The position numbers and the translations under genes are program-made. The notes beneath the pieces are model-generated. The model made no database searches and had not been told where the DNA came from. It worked only from the letters and a program-made list of their open reading frames with translations. A DNA stretch of 64,000 bases from Onchocerca lupi (Eukaryota > Nematoda > Chromadorea > Rhabditida > Onchocercidae), in assembly GCA_028564675.1 (NCBI GenBank), contig JAOVVO010000292.1, positions 1 through 64,000 on the forward strand, in the 5' to 3' direction. Shown here one piece after another: positions 39,561-53,296 of this stretch. How positions within the stretch are numbered: the stretch's first letter is position 1; each line of letters begins with the position of its first letter.

Positions 39561-39675
39561 CTAAATTTGTTAAATAAAAATGTATCTCATTGAATAGTAT
39601 GATATTTCCATAAAAATTTTCGCCTTTTCCACCAATTATAATTCCCATCATAGTTACTGTTATTGGGTTAAACTC
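39561..39675 (-). CDS. Candidate orphan exon, unrecognised
   Basis: A minus-strand open frame bounded by TTTTTCAG and GTAAGT, both good nematode splice signals. It reads about 38 codons, including NPITVTMMGIIIGGKGENFYG, and only this frame is open. Phase is 0 at the start and 1 at the end. Joining it to the Mrp-like segment is phase-compatible in one frame but makes no biological sense to me. Family unknown; it could be another transferred or relic fragment. Confidence 0.3.
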
Positions 39676-40246
39676 CTGAAAAAGCAATATTTAGTGTGTA
39701 AAAATGATGCAGATAACACATTTTCAAATAATAAATGAATAATTTTTGGTTTGAAATAATGATGAATATATTACTAAATTGGAAAAAGAAAAACAAATGC
39801 TGATTCCAAATTATTGATATTTAAGTACTAATTTTAGAAAAAAAAAAAGTCGAAAATTGATACAAGATATGTTTGAAATCAGCTTTCTTACGACATATAT
39901 GCAATATGATTGAAATTATCATCTGAAACAATTGATGAACAAGACGCGCATAATTATGAGATACGCAAATAAACTGGAATTTAATCAACATGCGAGATCC
40001 TAATCGGATTTTTTGAAAATGCCAAACCACATATTGAAATATCGACAAATATTGCAGGTATAATAATTATATCTAATCAGTATTTTATGATAATTCAAAA
40101 ACATAGAATATTATTTCATAATTCATATGAAAAACTTCCCAACATTCATCGCTATTCGTTTCTGAGATTAAATAATATGAAGAGAAGAAGTAAGAAGTGA
40201 TAAAAACGCAATTTTTATTCATTCAACATTATCATTAATCAAAATG

Positions 40247-40381
40247 AAATAGGAATAACGAAAGTTATGAAAATTGTCAAAAAAACAGCCGAACCGAAGA
40301 GCAACGAGTATATGACAATCGATACCTTTGTTTGTCGAATATTATCGAAAAAAAATTGTTCAAAAGGCTTTTTTTTCTAAA
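40247..40381 (-). CDS. Candidate small membrane-protein exon downstream of TAF11
   Basis: On the minus strand, a TTTAG acceptor at about 40382 is followed by about 46 codons ending in TGA. They read KKKPFEQFFFDNIRQTK and then a strong hydrophobic stretch with SIVIYSLLFGSAVFLTIF. An AATAAA follows about 25 nt after the stop. This resembles a terminal exon encoding one transmembrane helix. No start codon or first exon is evident in the 140 bp to the TAF11 stop. It could be the second gene of an operon, or a chance frame. Family not recognised. Confidence 0.33.
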
Positions 40382-40520
40382 TTTTGAAAAAAAAAACACA
40401 AATTTAAATTGGAAGAAAATAAAGCAATCAAATGGCACAGCAATCAATCATATATGATTCGAAAAAAAGGAAGATTTCATTGCCTATTAAAATTGATATA
40501 TATTATGATATATGGCCAAA

Positions 40521-42790
40521 TCATAAGAAAGGATTTCGGCGAGATCCATAAGGCGGAAAAAGTTTGCCCTTTTCCCCCAATTGATCATATGCTATCTGAA
40601 TGTGATGTGGCTTTAATGGCTCACTCTCCTCGCCCATTCGTTCGCGAATATCCAATGCTAAAATAAAACATTTTAAGGTTGGCTTTGGAAAAGCAGAATA
40701 TATATAATACATGAAGATAACAATCATGACATTGAACTACTTTTTTATTTAGCAAATTCACTGAATAATTTAATATAATCAAAATAATGGAATAATATTA
40801 AGAAAATGAAAAATAACCTTCTTCAACAAGTTCTCCAGCAAATACTTTGGCAAGTCCCGCGACGGCTATTATGACATTATGTCCTGGCGTAACACCCGTT
40901 GCTTGTTGAATAAGCTAAACAAAATCATCTCTTTTATGATTTATTATAAAAATAACTGAAGAGATTCCAGAAAATTCAGAATTTTATTCACTTATCTTAA
41001 ATTTTCAAGTACAGCGGGTTTATTTCTTATAAATGATCAAATTTCTTGGTAAAGTAGTACCGTGAGAAGTTTTTCCATAAGACAAACAAACATCATGAAC
41101 ATGTTTACGATAAAAGCTGAATAGAACTTTTTAAACTTTTCGATTAAAAAAAAATACTTTACGAATAGCACTTTTCGGAAAAGATGAACGTCTGAAGCAC
41201 TCGTAGCGGGCCAGTTGTTCAGACGAGAAATTAGCAACCAATATCCTATAAATAAGGAAAAAGAAAAAATAATTGCTACAATACATTGGAACAACAGATA
41301 ATTGGGATGAAGATAGCTCTACTTAATGTCTTTTATTCTCTTCGGAAATGGATTGGTCGAACTTCTCCGTTAAGATTCATGCAATTTGAAGATTAAGATA
41401 TATAACAGGTAAAGCTCTTATTAATAATGATTACTGCATTTTTTGACGTAAGATTTCATCTTGCTTGCTTAATTTTTTTGGTTGCAAAGCAGTTTCACTA
41501 TGTTCATCATCCGAATCATTAGTTTCCGGAGAATCTTGTCTACTGGGACCTGCTTCCTGCAATTTATATAAGCAAAATATGGAGCAATCTTTAATATGAA
41601 AATACAACTATGAGTGAAAATCACTTTCCTTAGTTAAATTATCCAGTCTTTGTGACTGTATCCTCCTTCAGTTTTGACAGTACACTTAAACATCATTTTT
41701 ACATTTTATTCGTAACTACGAAAATGTAAAATCCAGTTTAGATAAAATAATTCTAATGACGTCAAAGATAAAGAAAAAATTAAATTATTCTGAAATATAA
41801 TCATGAAATCTTACTGTTCTTTCCCTCATATCCCTCATACATGGCTTTTCATTATCTTTGACATTTTCTGCAAAATGAACATTCAATTCATTCTTTGAAT
41901 TTGAGGGACCTGCATTCGAAGAAGAGACTAAAGATGACTTTGAGATGGCATCCACTGCACTAAAATCTGTAGGATCCAACTGAAACGTCAAAATATATCT
42001 ACAATATAAATGAATATCTTTAATAATGGCTTTATTATTTTTATCGAACTTTATTAAGTCACAATAAAATTCGATTTACTATACTTCGAAATCCTTCAAT
42101 ATTTTCCTCCCTCCAAAGAGCAACTGATATAATTCATACTAAACCAAAGAGCGGATCGTCAAGTAATTCGATGTCATGAATAGATAAATCTCGTCTGTTG
42201 GTTTTGGCTGATATATCATCTGCATCTTTATCAGATTTTCGTTTCAAACTTGATGATTTCTGAAAACTTCATGTTATGAAAAGAGTAGTAGAAAATGAGT
42301 TACTTCATGTAATAAAAAAATAAAAAATAAAGAGTCAGTTTAGCAAATTTGTTGAAAGATTTAATAAATTTCATAGTTTAGCAAATTTGTTGAAAGACTT
42401 AATAAATTTCATACAATATTAATAATTTACTTTTCAAAGTATTCAAGTCAGATATCTCAAAAAAAGCAAGAAACTTGCAAAATCGTCGGTCAAATAGGAT
42501 TATCAACTAAACATATCCTACAAAAGAACAATATCATATATGATGATGTTCATTTTTTGAGTAAAAAGATATAAGATGAATATTATGTAATCGCAAATAG
42601 ATAAAGAAAGAACAAATGATAGAAGAGAAGAAATATTGGAACTAACCGCTTTTGTTTCTGATACCGATGCTTCACCACCTAAAGGTCTTTCGATAATACT
42701 ATCTTTAGCATCCAAATTTTTTTCCCCATCGTTATCATCGCTATCACTTAATTCACCGAGGAGATCAGCAACATCTGTCCAACCAGCCAT
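40521..42790 (-). CDS. taf-11: TAF11, TFIID subunit
   Basis: TATA-box-binding-protein associated factor 11, a histone-fold subunit of TFIID that pairs with TAF13 in transcription initiation. Seven exons: 42790-42647, 42259-42140, 41979-41815, 41556-41435, 41245-41158, 40914-40818, 40657-40521; 290 aa, phases compatible. The N-terminal half is acidic and Ser-rich (LSDSDDND near residues 14-21). The conserved C-terminal histone fold covers about residues 184-290: FSSEQLARYECFRRSSFPK, then KLIQQATG, NVIIAVAGLAKVFAGELVEE and PLKPHHIQIAYDQL, the diagnostic TAF11 pattern. Start chosen at MAGWTD because TTTTAG|GA, a probable trans-splice acceptor, lies directly upstream; the frame stays open a few codons further. 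Divergent from the Rml-like gene. Confidence 0.95.
42337..42412. repeat. 38-bp tandem duplication in TAF11 intron 1
   Basis: Two adjacent copies of a 38-bp unit beginning AGTTTAGCAAATTTGTTGAA, with one mismatch. Confidence 0.85.
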
Positions 42791-44060
42791 TCCTAAAATT
42801 CTTATCAGCATCATTTTTCTCTCGTTAATTGTAATTTCAGTCGCAAAAAAAAATAATTATAAAATCAAAATTTATTTAGAACAACTTTTTCCTAATTATC
42901 CTACTCATGTTTCTGTATCCGAAAACAAAAATATTATTAAAGATAATCATTAAACAGCCTATCAATGCTACATGCACACTAATTATTTTAGCCGATAAAT
43001 TTGGAAAATTTTTGAAAAATTTGATTGCAAAAAGTTCTAGCTTTCTTTATTTTGACAAAAATGATTTAGGAAGACAATTATCAAATATGACTTAATAGTC
43101 AATAATTTTGTTAAAGAATTCAGTATTAATAGTTTCTAAAATTAATATACATCATTTAATAAAATTAAATAAAAAATATAATAATGAAAAATTTTAACAA
43201 AAAATTTAACGAAAAATTAATAAAAAATGGAGAAAAAAACTAGGTTTTTAATCCTAAATTAATTTCACTTAATTCTGAACACAATATTAGACTTCTAAAA
43301 AACTAAAATTGAACTTACTGAATTAATTTAACTTATTAAGTATAAATTAAATTGAATTCATAATAATATGTTTAGTATAAAATCCCAAAAGTACATAAAA
43401 CAAACTTCTAAATAAAGACTTAGGATTTTTTAAACTCGCTACACAAAACGAATTTAACAGCTGACTTTGACATGAGTTAAAAAAAAAAAGGAAAAATCTA
43501 GACAAAACAAAATCGCATTTCGAGATTAAATCTATGGCAAATTGGCAACTTAATTGGTTCAAAAATTATACAGTTTATGAATGCAAATTGTTAATTCCGG
43601 TCTATTATGCTGTTTTTTTTTTTTTCATTGGTTTATGGTTGATGTGGGGTGATATAAATTTTGAATTTTCGATGTTTGATTCAGAAGAGGAAAGGAAAAT
43701 AGGATAGTTTAATTTAAATAGTGAAAAGTTCATTTTCGAATAATCATGAAATTTGATGTTTTGATATGAAACAATTTTGTAAACGGATGTTTATTTTTGT
43801 ATTTCTAAATGTCATAAATTACATTTTGAACTGCCTCCATACATATTCATAATACAAATGATATAATATTTAATATTGATAATACTGATGATAATAGTAA
43901 TAGTTAAATTGCATCATTCTCATATGAAGATTATCTGAATCCAACATTTTTATTAAATTTTGATCTTTTGAAAGAAAAGTTTTAAATTTTCGAACTTTTT
44001 ACTTCTGTTAATCGTTTGTACAAATAATATTTCTTTCTTTTTCTTCAGGATTTTCATTCA
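42791..44060. promoter_or_regulatory. Divergent intergenic region, TAF11 and Rml-like genes
   Basis: About 1.27 kb between divergent starts. It must contain promoter sequence for both. Probable trans-splice acceptors lie at each end (TTTTAG at 42793-42798 minus; TTCTTCAG at 44041-44048 plus). I recognise no transcription-factor site. Confidence 0.4.
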
Positions 44061-47000
44061 ATGGCTGACGAGTCAAATTATCTAATCGTTGGTGGTCTTA
44101 GCTATATTGGTTTACATATTACGGAGTATTTGTTAGAGAAATATCGGAATGTTAAGTTAACAATTCTTGATTTGTCATCCAATACGATTTATGCAAATAG
44201 AATTTTGAAGAAAGCTGAAAATTATCCTCAACAATGTACAATTACAATTGGTAGTTCGAGTAATAGTGAATTGGTAAAGAAGATATTGGAGGAACGAAAG
44301 GTAAAAATAATTTTTCTTTTAGTACTGTAAAGAATTAATTATTAGATTAGTTGCTTCGTATTGTTTACGTTCTCCTCGAATAAATGATCATTTTATTATT
44401 CATCCAAATAGTCATTATTCATTCATGAATTATTTCACATACATAAATAATATATTATTTATGATTTTTGTAATATTATAAAGAAACAATTATTACATGA
44501 TTATGTCGTATTATTTACATCCTTCTTAAATTAATGATCATTTTTTTTTTTGATTCATCGAAATGATCATTATTAGTATGCATAAATAATGCATATTATT
44601 ATTTACATATGTAAATTAAATATAAGTGACAGTTGATGGCTTTAATTTGATTATGCATTATTCATATGATCAAATAATATTATCCAAATGAATATTTTAG
44701 ATCGATTATAAATACTGCTTTTTTTATTTATACTAATAACATGCCTTATCCTCATGAAATTTATGAAATACAAACGATACTTAAGAAAAATATTTATAGT
44801 GAACATTGATTTTAGCAGCAGAAATATAATTACAGTATTTACAGCTTTGACATAGTCATTACTATCATTTTCTTATCATTTTAAATCTTGATCAAAAATC
44901 CGAAATTTTATCAAATTTAATTAAAATAATTCGGGATGTAATAAGTCGTAGTTAAAAATTTATTAAAAAGAATTTTAACTGATGATGCATAATTCTGGCA
45001 ATTTCTTAGATAAATATTCCATAAAGAAATACCGATTTTCTTTATCAATTAAAATTCTTTTCATAATTTAAAAAAATATTGAGAAAATAAATCAAATATT
45101 GACTTTTTTAAAATTTATTTTTGTCTGCAGATCAATATTGTATTGTATAACGTTTGGAATGATGATGCTAATGCTACTGCTGTTGAAAAAGATCATCCAG
45201 GATGTTTCCGAAAAACATTATCCTACCTGACACAGTTCCTGGAAGTTCTTCGATGCTATGGAAAATTGGCAAAATTTATTCTTATCAGTTCAGAAGAAGT
45301 AAGCAACTAATTGCAGTAAAATTTGTCCGTAGCACTTCATATAATTTTTTTCTTCATACATTATTTTTTTTGATTTACCATTCATTGATCTCCAATTTCT
45401 CATCATGTCTAATTCTAATGAGTTACAAAAACGTGAAGTGTCATTTTTTACAAAAATAAAAAAATTGCTTTCATTCATAATCATATTTTTTAGCTATTTG
45501 TTTCTGAATTTTGAGTGTATTTAGTGTATGACTTTTTTCTTTATTTTTTGTCGAAAAAAAATACAACTTTTTCATTTTCAAAAATAGTAAGAGCACTTTT
45601 TTGAATAAAAGCACTTTTTTTAATTAAGCAGGAGGGGAAAAGAATATTCCGTGTTTGAAATTTTAATGTCATTAAATTTAGGTTTACGGCAGTCAAACTT
45701 TAAAATTGGAGACAACAGCGACAAAACCATGTTCACTTAAGGGAGCAGCGATTAATGCTTGTGAAATGATACTTCATTCTTACATTATTAGTTATCGTAT
45801 ACCTGCTCTTACTGTACGATTATCAGCAATTATTTACGGTGGTGTAATGGATGATAATTCATTACTGGATTTAGTGCAGGGTAAGATGTCGTTTATATAA
45901 ATATGTAATGAAATATTGAATGGTCTTGATATTTCTTCACTTCATATAATTTGCACTCATCAAATATCATAGCTAATGGAACATTCATAACTTCTTATAA
46001 ATCTTATCAGTTTATCAAGCTTATGGCTCCTCCGTTTTCTGTTCTACCCGTTCTTTCTATTATTCTGGTCTTCAATATCATGTTTACGATCGAAAGTTTT
46101 ACTCAAATTTGTTATTTCTGCAGATGATAGTGGAAAAAATGAAACTGTTGGTTTGTTACACATTCAAGACGCTGTAGTTGGGATCGAAGCTGCTTTGGAA
46201 AAAGGTCAAATTGGAGAAGTTTATAACATTGGAGGTCAATGCGATTGTTCTCCTTCTTTCGTCCAACATATTGCAAAGGTTTATTCTTAATTTCATGCGA
46301 AAATTGGCTTCTCTTTTAGAGCTGAAGATTTTTATTTTGCTGTGCTATCTGTGATAGATAAAGCATTCGGTAGCAGTAGCAGTTTCATGAAATTTTTGTA
46401 AACCTACATATTTATTTGCTTTTATTACTTAAGAATGATTTCAGCTTAAAAAAGGTGAAATTTCAAGTGATGAAATCAATATGTCGCAGCTGACAATGTC
46501 ATCAACGAAAGCTGAACTTCAATTACTTTGGAAAGCTAAAATCTCGCAATCAGAGGGTTTAAATTTTACATTTTAACAGTTAAGGTGTGTTGAATGCAAT
46601 TTTTTCAGTTTTTCAAATTTGCCTGAAAATATACTTCTGCATTTAAGGAATACATGAAATAATCGTTAAAGATGAGAATCAGTGGAATGAAACACATGGA
46701 ACTAGTACACACAAAATTCTTGTGTATGGCCATGATTTCGCTTTAAATCGTCTTAGTAGATTGATCGAGAATAAAGTAAGATTGTCATACTTATTTTAAA
46801 GATTTTCCATGTACAGAAAAAATTAGTATTATATATTTCCAAGTATATATATGGGAAAGTTCGCGCTATAATGAATGATAAGGAGTTCTTGTTATAAGTT
46901 TTGTTTCAGAAAAGATATCTACCAAAATCACTACAAAACGAAAATATTATCATTAGCAAACGGCCATTTGATTCTAATGATGTTAATATCAACGAAATAA

Positions 47001-49134
47001 TTGATATATCTCCAAGTCATATTGTTTACATTAGCATTTGCGATATGTTAGAAGGTTCTGATTTACATCTGATTGTTTAATAGATTCCAGCATAATCCTG
47101 ACTTCACATTACTCATTTGATCGATATTAAATATATTTAATATTCCATAAATAATTCCGAATAATCACATGTTTAAGAACATTTTGTAATTCTCTCAGAT
47201 CTAGTTTTCTTCAAGATATATCAGAATTAAATGTTAAAAAATATGTTAACATTCCTGTAGAATGCGAAAAAAAAAAATTTTTCCACTAATTTTAAGAAAA
47301 TGAATTCTCAACATCTGGCACTGAAGCAATAACCGATGCTCGATCATTGCTCAAGACTAAACTGTATGCGATGCTCTATGTTCCTTGGTTTCTGGCATCG
47401 TTTTGTAACAAACGCTCAATTCATTTCACTTATTTGACTTCATGTAATCCTCTCGATGACACTTTTTTCACAACACCTTTCGAGGTAATCTACCATTGCT
47501 GAAATAAAACTTTAAATCTATTAAATTTAAGAATTATGAGACTAGTAGCTTGACATTCTTTCTCTTAGTTTCGTCTCTTCATTGTCAACAAAAAATAAAA
47601 ATTAAACAAAGAAAATCAAAATTTTCCAGAAGTATTGAGCAATTATAGAATATATAATCGAAAGTAGAAATTTTCATGTTTTTCACTTTACGAACTAAAA
47701 CAATACTTCAGAATACGATATATTTTTCGCTTATATATCATGCATGTTTTTCAATATAGCTATATCCAACATGCAGTAGTAAATAATGAATATAATGAAT
47801 GCAATAATTACCAAGTTATTTATTTCTGTTATTACTTTTAGTTAGCTGATCCACCTTTCATATCTTTTGAATATTTTATGGCTATTGATAAATTCACTGA
47901 TCGTTTATTGCAACATTTCGATAACATTCTATTCTGCCGCGTAGGAATTGTAATCGATAAGGAAGATGAATCCGATAAGATGACGGTAATATTTTTTGAT
48001 TTCTTTAAAGATCGCTTAAATAAATTAATAAGTCCTAGAAATATTAATAATTTCTTATTTTTATTATATTACGAAGAGATAATATTCGTGAAGATAAATC
48101 GGTTGATTATTGATTCATTAAATTTCAAAGTAAACAATTTTGTATAAGTGATCAGCTGAAATAAATTTTTTCGTCGTTGCAATTTGTTTTTTATTTTTTG
48201 ATTTACTTTGATTACAAACAATAATAGAGATCCCAAAACGAATAAGAAAAAAATGTTTAATTCGTCGATATTATTTATGGAATTCTTTGATGTTTAATTA
48301 CATGAAGTAGAAAATTCGTCAATTTTCTTTCTCCTAATTCTTGCAGTGCTTTAATTTGGAACGATCATTTTATTTATCTGTTCTCTCGGATTGCATTCCA
48401 CCAATTCTTGATCTTGCCCTGAAAGGTCATACTGGTATGGTCGATGTTTCTAATCCGATACCTCTTGACGATTATGATTTTCGAGAATTGTGCAATCAAG
48501 GAAATAGACCGCATGGTGCATCAGTGAAACTTGTATGTTCATTTAAAAAAAATAAATCATTTTTGAATGAATTTTCGAGTAATTTCCTCCCAAATAATCC
48601 AACTAGCAGATGAATAAAAATAAGCTATTAAACAGTTTGCATTAGAAGTTTGTTCCATCAATGTTTGTAATAACTAAACTATATTCAATGCACATATAAG
48701 TTATTTATTTAAAATTAAATCAAATTTGATTTTTCTGCGAAGGATTACTAATTAGAAAAGATGAATGTTTGAAATAAATATCTACTTGCATCAAGTTTGA
48801 ACTTTTGTGGTAGTGAATAATTTTTCCCCAAACTTATCAAAGTTTTGGTGAAGGTTTTTAGCTTCTCGGAGTTTATCATACCTGCATATAAGGAGTAGTT
48901 GCTGTGAGGAAAGCATTCGAATTAATGAAATTTATTACTTCTCCTTCCTCTTTTTTTTAAAAATACAGTTAAGCCTCATCAAAATCAATTTAGTTTATCG
49001 ATTTCGGAAGATTATTTATATCTTTGCATCATCGAAACTTTTGATTCTTTTTCCAGTTACCAAGAAAAAACAGCAAGCATGGGAAAGATGAGTGCATCCC
49101 TATTGGAACGATATCATGCAAACATTCGGAGTAG
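44061..49134 (+). CDS. Two-domain RmlB/RmlD-like SDR protein, catalytic Tyr lost
   Basis: Nucleotide-sugar short-chain dehydrogenase/reductase homologue, related to nematode RML rhamnose-pathway proteins. Eleven exons: 44061-44300, 45131-45298, 45682-45880, 46124-46278, 46445-46556, 46648-46775, 46910-47054, 47297-47484, 47842-47985, 48347-48532, 49057-49134; 580 aa. The first domain (about 1-300) resembles dTDP-glucose 4,6-dehydratase: a degenerate Rossmann motif GGLSYIG, SSEEVYG at 133-139, GEVYNIGG. The second domain (about 320-560) resembles RmlD/dTDP-4-keto-rhamnose reductase: KILVYGHDF, IHFTYLTS, FEYFMAIDK. Where YxxxK is expected, the first domain has PCSLK (K156) and the second MAIDK (K462), so Tyr is absent from both. 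A catalytic role is therefore doubtful; a scaffold or partner role is possible. TTCTTCAG (44041-44048) before ATG suggests trans-splicing. Confidence 0.85.
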
Positions 49135-50774
49135 GATGAAATTATAGTTTATTTTAGTATTATCATTACTAAATATCAACCTGACATATCTTTTCTTAAT
49201 TTATTTTAGGAAGTAGGAATTAATGATATAATTTATATGATAATTTTAACCAGTTTTCCACACTTTTAAATTATTTGTTAATTATAATTTCCATGGTGCA
49301 TTGTTGCTAATATGTTGAAATAATAAATATTTCATTACTTATAAAATTATGTATAAATGTGTATTTCATCAAATCCTTCCCATTTTCTAACTCTAATCTC
49401 TTTCTTTTCCTTGAAATATCAAACTTTAACTTGAAAGATATATCTATTAAATTTAAAAGTGTCATTTGACTTAAAAAAAAAAAAAAAAAAAGTTAAGAGA
49501 CCATATGGAAATACATCCACATATAAGAATATTTCCGCATATTTAATAATTAATTATACGTTATTTTAACCAAATCAGCTTTTTTACTGCTATCTTAAAA
49601 GTATATTCAATAACTAATTATACATTATTTTAATCAAATCAATGTTTTTATAGCTACCTTGAAAGTATTTCTGTTAATTATCCAATAGTGGAATAATTAT
49701 GTCATTATACACTTTCTTCTTATTACTTTATTTAACTGATAATAAGATTATTTTAATTTACTTATCATATTTACCGTAATCCTTCATTCTTCTTGTCCAA
49801 TATTCTGCTTTTTTATTAACTAAACTTCATAATTGAATATTGAGTTTTTTTAAATAAAATGTATTTCAAGGTTTTTGTTTCACTATAATGTGCGAAACTG
49901 GATTACTGAGAAATCATCGAAATTAAAATTTGATCCTTACTGCATTTTTAATCAGATTACTGATACCTAGTATGACTATCTCTAAATTTGCTATTTTTTC
50001 ATCCAATTAGTTAAATTTTCTTAACATCATCAACATTATTTTGCAACAATAAATCCATCACAACTTCATTATTCATTGATTTCACAGCAAAATCTCGAAA
50101 AAAAAAAAAAAAAAAAAGGAAATATAGCAAATATTCTAAAACAATAAACAAGCAAGCAAAGTTTTTTAATATACCACAGAATAATTTTGGCAAACAAATG
50201 AAGAAAAAAATGGCCCTTATTAAACAATAATATGAAAGAACAATTAACGGATAAGATTGCGGAAGCTATTCACACACTTTGTCTCAGAACTTAATGATAT
50301 CAAATCATATAATAATGATTTAATCATAGAGTTCAATTTCAAGAAAAGCCAATTTGTGAGATTGAAATGAGGTATAAATGAGTCAATACTCATTAGAAGG
50401 GAAAACTAAGAGATAAGTTTGTAAAAAAAAAGACTATAAGAATTCACCGGAATATGCAGATCATTAAATGAGAATTCTTTTCACCGTTGAAAAGCCTGTT
50501 AATGCTTACTCCTTGTGTAAATAAATAAAAACAAAACCAATAATAATTAGTGGGAAAAATATATTAGCTAGTAAATCATAAACATTAAATTCAATAAATT
50601 TCAATGAAAATGTAAATGACTAGGAGTTCACAATTTATGATATTTATAAATATTTTTAAATATAGGAATAAAAGTAGTAAGGATGGCTTCATTCCAATAA
50701 TAAAATTTTCCAATCATACGAAGTTCACCCCTCAGTGGCTTATGCCATCTGAAGTATTACGAACTTAAAACACA
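49135..50774. other. intergenic region, no gene seen
   Basis: Convergent 3' ends on both sides. AATAAA near 49323 probably serves the Rml-like gene. Remaining sequence is AT-rich with poly-A runs. Confidence 0.55.
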
Positions 50775-53197
50775 TCATGCTATTGTGCCTTGAATTTCCG
50801 CAACGACATCAACAGCATCTACATAAGTGATAAGTTCGGATCCCGAAGTATCGCGTAAAAAATTACTTGAAGAATTGTCTGTCTCATTTGGCATGTCTTC
50901 GGATGTCAGGATTTTTGAATCCGAAAAAGAAGTCCTGAAATTTACTAAAACTGATTATATATGAGAGTATTGCTAAAGCATTGCAATGCATCGTTATAAA
51001 AATAATAAAAAATGGAAAATCATTGGTTTAAAATAGTATTTCTATTTACTCGACTCTCAAAATCTAGTAAATAACGAATAAAGAAGAGATGAAGTAATTG
51101 TCTATCTCGATTAAGGCAATGTTAAGTGCCTCATAGTAAATTAAAAATATTTCAAACAATCTACTAATGGAAAACAGATTAATTTGGCGTGTAATCTCAT
51201 CCATGCATCATTGATAACAGACTAAAGATTTAAGCAATTTTAGTAGAACAATAGATCGAATCAAAAATTGAATATATAATTACGCTGTTTTTTTGCTTCT
51301 GTAATAGTACTGAACAACCAGTGGAGGAACATTTCGTTCGGATATGTCATGGCTAGCAATCGTATAAGCTCCCATATCATGCCAAATTAACCAGTCACCC
51401 ACCTAAAACATTTACAACCTGATATTGAAATAATTGTTATTAAAATAAAAATAGTTTTCTGATAACAAACATTAAAGTTCTTTATTTGTAAATATATTGG
51501 AACAAGTTAATAGAGCAAAAAATAAAATCAAAATGATAACACAGCAATACATTCAGCTATCAACCTTATCATCATACAAATACCATATATTTTTTGTTAT
51601 TGGTTCGTATTTAAGCAAGCAAGATTCATTAATAAAAATAATATACGACCTGAAGAGGTGGAAGTCTCGTTAATGACAGTACGATATCCATATCACATGG
51701 TTCAGGACCAATGACTGCTGCATATGTATTCATTTTTTCGCCGAAAATCATTAACGGCGAACAGATGGGATTACGACGAGTCAAAAGCTTACAACCAAAT
51801 GCTCCATAAATACCTTCATTGATCTGATAAACATAGCCGATCGTACCAGCATCTGATTCTGCAAATGGGAGAACTAGAAATTATAGTTTTAATTCTAATT
51901 CATTTTATCTGCTCATTCATTTACTTCTAGAAACTTTTCCTCTTTTTTTTGTAATAATTCCATTAATGTCCATTTCGAATTCAATATTGTGAAATGCATA
52001 TTATTATGTGAAATAAAACTTAACTAAGACTTCTTTATTAAGCAAAAGTCAACAGAAATATCAGGTATCTGATATTATTTCTTTAACTATTATGTATTTT
52101 TACATAAACTTACCGTCATTAGTGAGAAAACTTCCATCAATTAAACGTTTGCTGACGACACGTGTAACCAGAGAAAAAGAAGAACCCACAAAACAAGCGC
52201 CTGGTTCAGCGATTATTTTTATGTCTTTGAAGAGCTTCGATGGGAAGAAAAATGCACATGCAGCACGCAATGCCTTGGAAATCTGATCAAATGATAAGCC
52301 ATCAGAAGCAGACATACTTGGAAATCCATCACCAACATCCAGAATCTCCATTTTATGGCCAACTTCAAGCCCGATATCAAACAATCGCCGACACTGTGCA
52401 ATTGCATATGAATATATCGCTGATGTTGCACAGACTGAGCGTATAGAAAGACTAAAAAAACTTTTGATTAAACAAATATTTTTCAACAAAGATTGTTAGT
52501 AAAAATATATTAAAATAAGGACTAATATTAAACTAATATGTTGCTAATTAGTTAAAGGTTTCCGGAAAAAGAATTGTATGCTAGCTAACATCAGTTAATT
52601 CGATGAACCAATCTTATGTCTATGATCTTTTATGTCACAATTAATTTCAATCAAAAAACATGAAAACTGAAGAAAATAATTTGCATACCTAATGCCTTTG
52701 ATTTTTACTGCTAGATCTTTTGTTATGCGAAGCAAATTGATGGCTTTCTCGACATCCAAATTGTCTTCCGTAAGAGGATCATTAACCAACTTTCGATCCA
52801 TTGTTACGCGTAAAATTATGCTTGCTTCAGGGTAATATGTTGCGAAACGCTTTAAATCATCTTCCGTTTCGATGATAACAGTTTGTATGCCACATTCCTT
52901 AGCATGACGAATGCTACCACGTGTCCACATTAGATTTCGATAAATGATTCGATCAATATCGACAATTTTCCTTGCCTACAATAATTGGCGCGTTTTATCA
53001 TCTTTTTAGAAGAATGTGATCATTCATTTAATATACTATTGATCAGTACTACATTTGTTTCTTATATCATCTTATATAGAAATGTTTGCACAAATGGCAA
53101 TTCAAAACACGACAAAACATATGATAGAGATTTTAAATTGATAAAATACTATATAGCAGCAGTTTAACTCAGATGAACGGCTTCACTGATAAAAAAA

Positions 53198-53239
<42 letters not shown>

Positions 53240-53265
53240 AGAAATCTTTTAAACCAATTTTATAT

Positions 53266-53296
<31 letters not shown>

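Noticed and set aside
39821..40048. Minus-strand frame of 75 codons with a GTAAGA donor-like site
   Set aside because: The donor phase does not join to the exon-like segment at 39675 without a stop,and the translation matches no family I know. Left as unassigned.
40409..40666. Plus-strand frame of 85 codons
   Set aside because: Antisense shadow of the last TAF11 exon.
52219..52446. Open frames on both strands over the fourth ODC-like exon
   Set aside because: They are other-frame shadows of the exon at 52451-52114.
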